Part shown: piece by piece, positions 61,101 through 64,000 of the stretch
How the letters are laid out: every line of letters starts with the position of its first letter
Position numbering within the stretch: position 1 is the first letter of the stretch
NCBI GenBank assembly: GCA_045126515.1
Contig: JBGVOM010000103.1
Coordinates: forward strand, 1-64,000
Origin: RUG11237 sp045126515
GTDB lineage: Bacteria > Bacillota > Clostridia > Lachnospirales > Lachnospiraceae
Direction: 5' to 3'
Length of the DNA stretch: 64,000 nucleotides
The notes under the pieces: model-generated
What the model saw: the letters and a program-made list of their open reading frames with translations, nothing else
What the model was told of the DNA's origin: nothing
Databases searched by the model: none
Made by a program: the position numbers and the translations under genes

Positions 61101-63900
61101 AAGCTGGCCTGGGAAAACATTGAACTATTTGGAAGAATCAGGTAAATACTATGTATATACAGTGAATGTTCCAAAAAAATATGACAGTATTATTATTAAC
61201 AGAAATAGAAATGGTGAAGATAAAAATAAGGCAACCCTAGGGAATAAGGATATCTATACATTAACCTTGAACTCTTATGGTGATGTGAGTGTAGCAGAAG
61301 GGGCACCGTCAAGTTTAGGGGGTGATAGTGTAACAGTAGATAACTCTACCTACCTTTACCAGCTGTTAAAAATTGCTACTGCAAATAGTCGGAGTAAAGA
61401 CAGCATTTTAAACAATGTAACACGTACCACATTAAATTCAGATAGTATTATTAATACACTTACCTTTGACTGGGATGACAGAATTTTTCCAAACCTATTA
61501 ACGGATGGAATGACTGATACGGAAGCCCATGTGACCTCGCCGACTTACTTAAATGAAACAAAGGTATATTTGAATTTAACAAAACGTCCAAATATATATA
61601 ATTATACCGAAGATTCTTCTAAAACAGGTAATCCGATTAAGGAAGATAGTATTAACTACTTAAAAGCAGATTCTAATGGAAGATATCATTTAGAGTATGA
61701 ATTTTCAATTTCTACCTTGGCGGGTACGTTAAGTACCAGTGATTATGACTGCCAGCTTTTTGTGGATGCTAACTTTGATGGTAAGTTCTCAGCTAATTCA
61801 GAAATGCTGGATTCCGTTGTAATTAAAGAAGCAGCTACAGGACAAGTGGTAACAAAGGCTGAGGGAGAGAGTGTATATCATTTGAAAGAAAATACGGCGT
61901 ATACCCTTTCAAGAAAATTGCCAAAGAGTTTTGACGGTTGTATCAACTGGAAACTACAGGTGACTCAGAATGGAAATGATAAGATTCTGGCAGCAGAGAC
62001 AGGTTATTGTGCAATTCCTGTTACACCGAAAAAACAAAATGGTACGGTTGACAGAGACAGCACAAAACAGAAAATCAAGATATTACAGATTACAAGTGGT
62101 GACGAAACAAAGGAATATGATAAACGACAGACCTATAAAGGTACCCATGTAAATATGCAGTATCAAAAAGAGCATGGTAGCGGCGCATGGCATGAACTGT
62201 TATCTAATATTCCGGACTTTGAACTGGAGATTACTACAATCTCAGCCGCAGGAAGCGATGGATTTGCAGACCGTTGTCTGGCATACGATAATACACATTC
62301 CAATGACAAAGGCGGTTATGCACTTCATGCCGGAGCGAATGGAGAAACAAATGTAGATGGTTCAGGCTACGATATGTTAGTAGTCGGATTTATCGATGTA
62401 TTTTCAGACGTAGATAGTGGTCAAAGTGCCAGAGCGATAGCTATGGCGGAAGCAATCAATAAATTTGGCGAAAGTGGTAGAAGTATTTTGTTTACGCATG
62501 ATACCACAGCATGGACGGGTAACTATTTACATATTGGTGATGGCAGCACTGATGAAAAGAGTAACTCATCATACTTAACTGTAGCAATCAGAAATCTTTG
62601 TGGAAATGATCAGTATGGTTTGGTAACTCGTACGACGGAAAATGTTGATATGAGCAATTACAAGAAATATATCAGCCAGTTCTTTAAAAATTCAAACGGA
62701 ACAGCCACAAAGGCAAGTGCAACAGGAGAATCTTATTCCATGAGTAATGCATCAGCATGGGCAGAACTCTTGAGCTTAGGTAAAGATATGGCATTTAAAC
62801 CGAATACGAATCAGACAGAAGTAGTAGGTGAAACGCAGGGCGGTACTTACACAAACTTAAGAAACCGCAATGTGGAATGGTCTAATGGTTCTGCGGTGGA
62901 TAAGTATGTTCAGTATACGGACGGTTTAATACACAAAGGAGCAAAGAATTCATCATTGTTTGCTAAGAAGGATGATTCAGAGCAATTTGAAATTGGTAAA
63001 ATAAATGAAGGTGCGATTACAGAGTATCCGTATATTTTGCCGGAAAGCTTTGACGTTAATGCGACCCATGCGCAGTATTGGACGGTTGATATTGAGTCTG
63101 ATAACAATGGTGATAACGAAAGTGATTTAGTAGTATGGTATTGTATTAATAAGCGTACGAAGAAGGCGACAATTCCTGATGAGGACGGTGAGTTGCCAGA
63201 GGATGATTTTTATAAGGATAATCCGAATGATGTTCGTAACAATTATTACATTTACAATAAAGGTAATATTACTTACTCCGGTGCAGGGCATTCACCGATT
63301 TCAAATGAAAATGAAATCAAACTGTTTATTAATACGATGATTGCAGCTTATAATGCACAGATAAAAGTTCCGGAAATCAGTATTGTGGAAAGCGGAGAGC
63401 CAGAAGCACCGGATGTTGAAAATATTATCATACCTTACGATACTTCAGTAAACAGTGCTGATGTGGATTTCGTAGATTTCGGAACCGGTACGGATGGAAC
63501 AGACGGTCAGATGAAAATATACTTTAATGTATATGATGGTAATCTGACAGCAAGAGAAAAAAATATCAAGATTGACAGTATTTTTATTACTGATTCCTCA
63601 GGTACCGAGAACTTTGAAGATGCAAATGGAACTATATTAAAGGGAAGAAAATACACAGCAGGCAGTCAAATGAAGATATATGATGCTACCAATGGGCAGG
63701 AAGCCGGCTATGAAAAGCTGATAAGTGGACGTACATATTATGTGCTGGCACCAATTGGCGACATATTTAAAACAGACCAGTCCATACAGCTGCATGTACA
63801 GATGCACACAGAAATCGGTTCCGGTACTAATTTACAGAAAACACCGAATGCCAGTGATTCTGTTACCATTAGCAGGGCTGAGATATTTGACTTAGATTAA
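58186..63900 (+). CDS. Giant exported protein of the pilus locus with probable starch-binding module
   Basis: 1904 residues. A Lys/Arg-rich start and one hydrophobic helix (about 16-34) ending NVEA suggest a Sec signal or an anchor; there is no prepilin G/F-E5 motif, no LPxTG and no C-terminal helix. Residues about 178-272 and 311-341 are TATPEPTAQ-type repeats. Residues about 944-1033 (IVYVRKPNDWKDWDKLYAHM, SWPG, YYVYTV) resemble CBM26-like starch-binding modules. Residues about 1300-1450 contain YDMLVVGFIDVFSDVDSG and SILFTHDTTAW, which recall the DUF5057 family. Last gene of the pilus operon, 13 bases after the Ig-domain pilin; likely a pilus-associated adhesin. Confidence 0.65.
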   Translation: MEKKQKRRKKFPKKIIAASLLAIVLIINFVYSSIQNVEAKGMFASVEAKAKDASEGKDTIKLLEILPDGESLGMLGMLIKGKEPFQEIIKDYSDEQIEEFAKMLSKYGIVNMDSTTSAVYPLTYYKPGEQSTLVKTVPELTDEEVGYGLGEQNLVTGYFQEVSAKELEKEKVYYQEIIVTATPIPTETPTPTAELTGTPAPSPTEGGEATATPVPPNNTGETATPTPEETATPEPTAQGEVTVEATATPEPTAQAEVTAEATATPEPETAEPTEAETVSLHKNVRNTVFVAQAEIKADEQKNAGSVGLAEGTEATATPEPIQGPTVIPTEGLTETVTPLSEVYFEENGKKVFLKYNEEGFNNSTEEGRFFRFVSEEEYNKLPVEELDSLYKGVGYEFVFNSKAEIRNNDLFKKYVLGITDETQLQNVEIELDTYSVDVLPECVNLCDYDLVYMAQPIFYTRTLEGESKQIYEWEYANPDISEEDKQTKFSPWITVAETQNANMDAVAKRIAAATINSTDPLKLVVDASIMEEYDRAFTLYTVNAAKLTTGTVTEGLASIAANAEANAEIIKNNGIYKALLMLAQDDFATTIKNVCTVENQIYVVDDELWNADGLTDELYGNISDETSIFQTSKGHYVNDNIYFYKHIKTDYSKALCDTEAVSMLNGDFRSTFKKSILATRFSDVVNAIDHENETNAYFESSREQMNADEISSDMVLQYLLNYTGEAVEIKKNHISVLEIEPCADFSYDYGKNGKMTDKQKEFIEKWMNDFAHTAEEKAQGKATKTFDDVEFTCMSMQEFIGKNEDLNATYDMIYIGSNIGKFKNSDGVREFNDESMTGLVYTHIGDTTGREAEKSSGFGLLDRDYTSADRNAFKGESTVVRTTGNDLTTYKKRDLLNFLASGYPVIVAENLFTYEAEGTTRKPAGINSVNTEQGGVSDTSDTRIVYVRKPNDWKDWDKLYAHMYQKNGDSKTSWPGKTLNYLEESGKYYVYTVNVPKKYDSIIINRNRNGEDKNKATLGNKDIYTLTLNSYGDVSVAEGAPSSLGGDSVTVDNSTYLYQLLKIATANSRSKDSILNNVTRTTLNSDSIINTLTFDWDDRIFPNLLTDGMTDTEAHVTSPTYLNETKVYLNLTKRPNIYNYTEDSSKTGNPIKEDSINYLKADSNGRYHLEYEFSISTLAGTLSTSDYDCQLFVDANFDGKFSANSEMLDSVVIKEAATGQVVTKAEGESVYHLKENTAYTLSRKLPKSFDGCINWKLQVTQNGNDKILAAETGYCAIPVTPKKQNGTVDRDSTKQKIKILQITSGDETKEYDKRQTYKGTHVNMQYQKEHGSGAWHELLSNIPDFELEITTISAAGSDGFADRCLAYDNTHSNDKGGYALHAGANGETNVDGSGYDMLVVGFIDVFSDVDSGQSARAIAMAEAINKFGESGRSILFTHDTTAWTGNYLHIGDGSTDEKSNSSYLTVAIRNLCGNDQYGLVTRTTENVDMSNYKKYISQFFKNSNGTATKASATGESYSMSNASAWAELLSLGKDMAFKPNTNQTEVVGETQGGTYTNLRNRNVEWSNGSAVDKYVQYTDGLIHKGAKNSSLFAKKDDSEQFEIGKINEGAITEYPYILPESFDVNATHAQYWTVDIESDNNGDNESDLVVWYCINKRTKKATIPDEDGELPEDDFYKDNPNDVRNNYYIYNKGNITYSGAGHSPISNENEIKLFINTMIAAYNAQIKVPEISIVESGEPEAPDVENIIIPYDTSVNSADVDFVDFGTGTDGTDGQMKIYFNVYDGNLTAREKNIKIDSIFITDSSGTENFEDANGTILKGRKYTAGSQMKIYDATNGQEAGYEKLISGRTYYVLAPIGDIFKTDQSIQLHVQMHTEIGSGTNLQKTPNASDSVTISRAEIFDLD

Positions 63901-63909
63901 GTTCATAGT

Positions 63910-63942
63910 AAAAATGGCATGCTTTTAAGTGTGCCATTTTTC
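63910..63942 (+). terminator. Terminator at the end of the pilus locus
   Basis: AAAAATGGCA pairs with TGCCATTTTT around TGCTTTTAAGTG; the T-run forms part of the 3' arm. Marks the end of the pilus transcript. Confidence 0.85.
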
Positions 63943-63985
63943 CAAAATAAAATGAAACACCAAAAAATAAAAAGGGAGGATTTTC

Positions 63986-64000
63986 ATGAACAGGAAAATG
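63986..64000 (+). CDS. Start of a gene cut by the window edge
   Basis: AAAGGGAGGA followed at 6 bases by ATG 63986; only MNRKM is visible. Product unknown. Confidence 0.5.

Overview
The window reads as 64 kb of chromosome from a low-GC anaerobic gut-type Firmicute, most likely a Lachnospiraceae (class Clostridia). I base this on the DUF177-rpmF-plsX-acpP-rnc-smc-ftsY order, the gut-type [FeFe]-hydrogenase, AprAB-type sulfate assimilation, feoAB, TATAAT/TTGACA promoters with strong AGGAGG ribosome sites, and Thr-Pro-Glu (TPE)-rich surface-protein linkers. I cannot name a species. Every convincing gene is on the + strand. No rRNA, tRNA, CRISPR array or recognisable transposase was seen.

Layout. 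1-560: gene-free, two large structured inverted-repeat elements in opposite orientation. 0.6-8 kb: DUF177, L32, phospholipid/fatty-acid genes, RNase III, SMC, FtsY. 8-10.4 kb: threonine ammonia-lyase and NagA. 10.5-13.4 kb: CsoR-controlled copper exporter CopA, whose C-terminus carries a CopZ-like domain with its own ribosome site. 13.5-26 kb: a sulfur-assimilation regulon (sulfate ABC importer, AprAB, CysDN, CysK, LysR and Rrf2 regulators, MetY). All three of its promoters carry the same inverted operator, TTCCTAT-N7-ATAGGAA. 26-30 kb: hydrolase, aspartokinase, citrate synthase. 30-37 kb: hybrid histidine kinase, MarR regulator and a heterodimeric ABC exporter. 37-43 kb: Fur-boxed feoAB, a group-B-like [FeFe]-hydrogenase, YqeG, EF-P, AroE. 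43-44.5 kb: an Rpn/PD-(D/E)XK nuclease gene enclosed by two inverted copies of a long palindrome. 44.5-64 kb: a type IV pilus locus (PilB, PilC, pilin, PilD, fused PilM-PilN, PilO, four minor-pilin-like proteins and a 1904-residue exported protein with a probable starch-binding module).

How the parts fit. Imported sulfate is activated to APS by CysDN. It is probably reduced directly to sulfite by AprAB, since the APS-kinase-like tail of CysN has lost its P-loop. Sulfide, produced by a sulfite reductase outside the window, is then fixed by CysK and MetY. The Rrf2 protein encoded inside the cluster is the best candidate for the shared operator. The pilus locus has an extension motor but no PilT, and the large proteins at its 3' end look like tip or adhesin components.

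The most unusual items are: (i) a family of nested palindromes (three short copies of 30-bp perfect arms with compensated differences, and related long copies with a structured core), whose outermost arms are locus-specific and twice reach a neighbouring stop codon; (ii) the Rpn gene between two inverted copies, with an internal Shine-Dalgarno and start that would make a 73-residue C-terminal protein, the arrangement of an intragenic antitoxin; (iii) the pilus-associated giant protein with a CBM26-like segment. All functional statements rest on reading motifs by eye; no database search was run.
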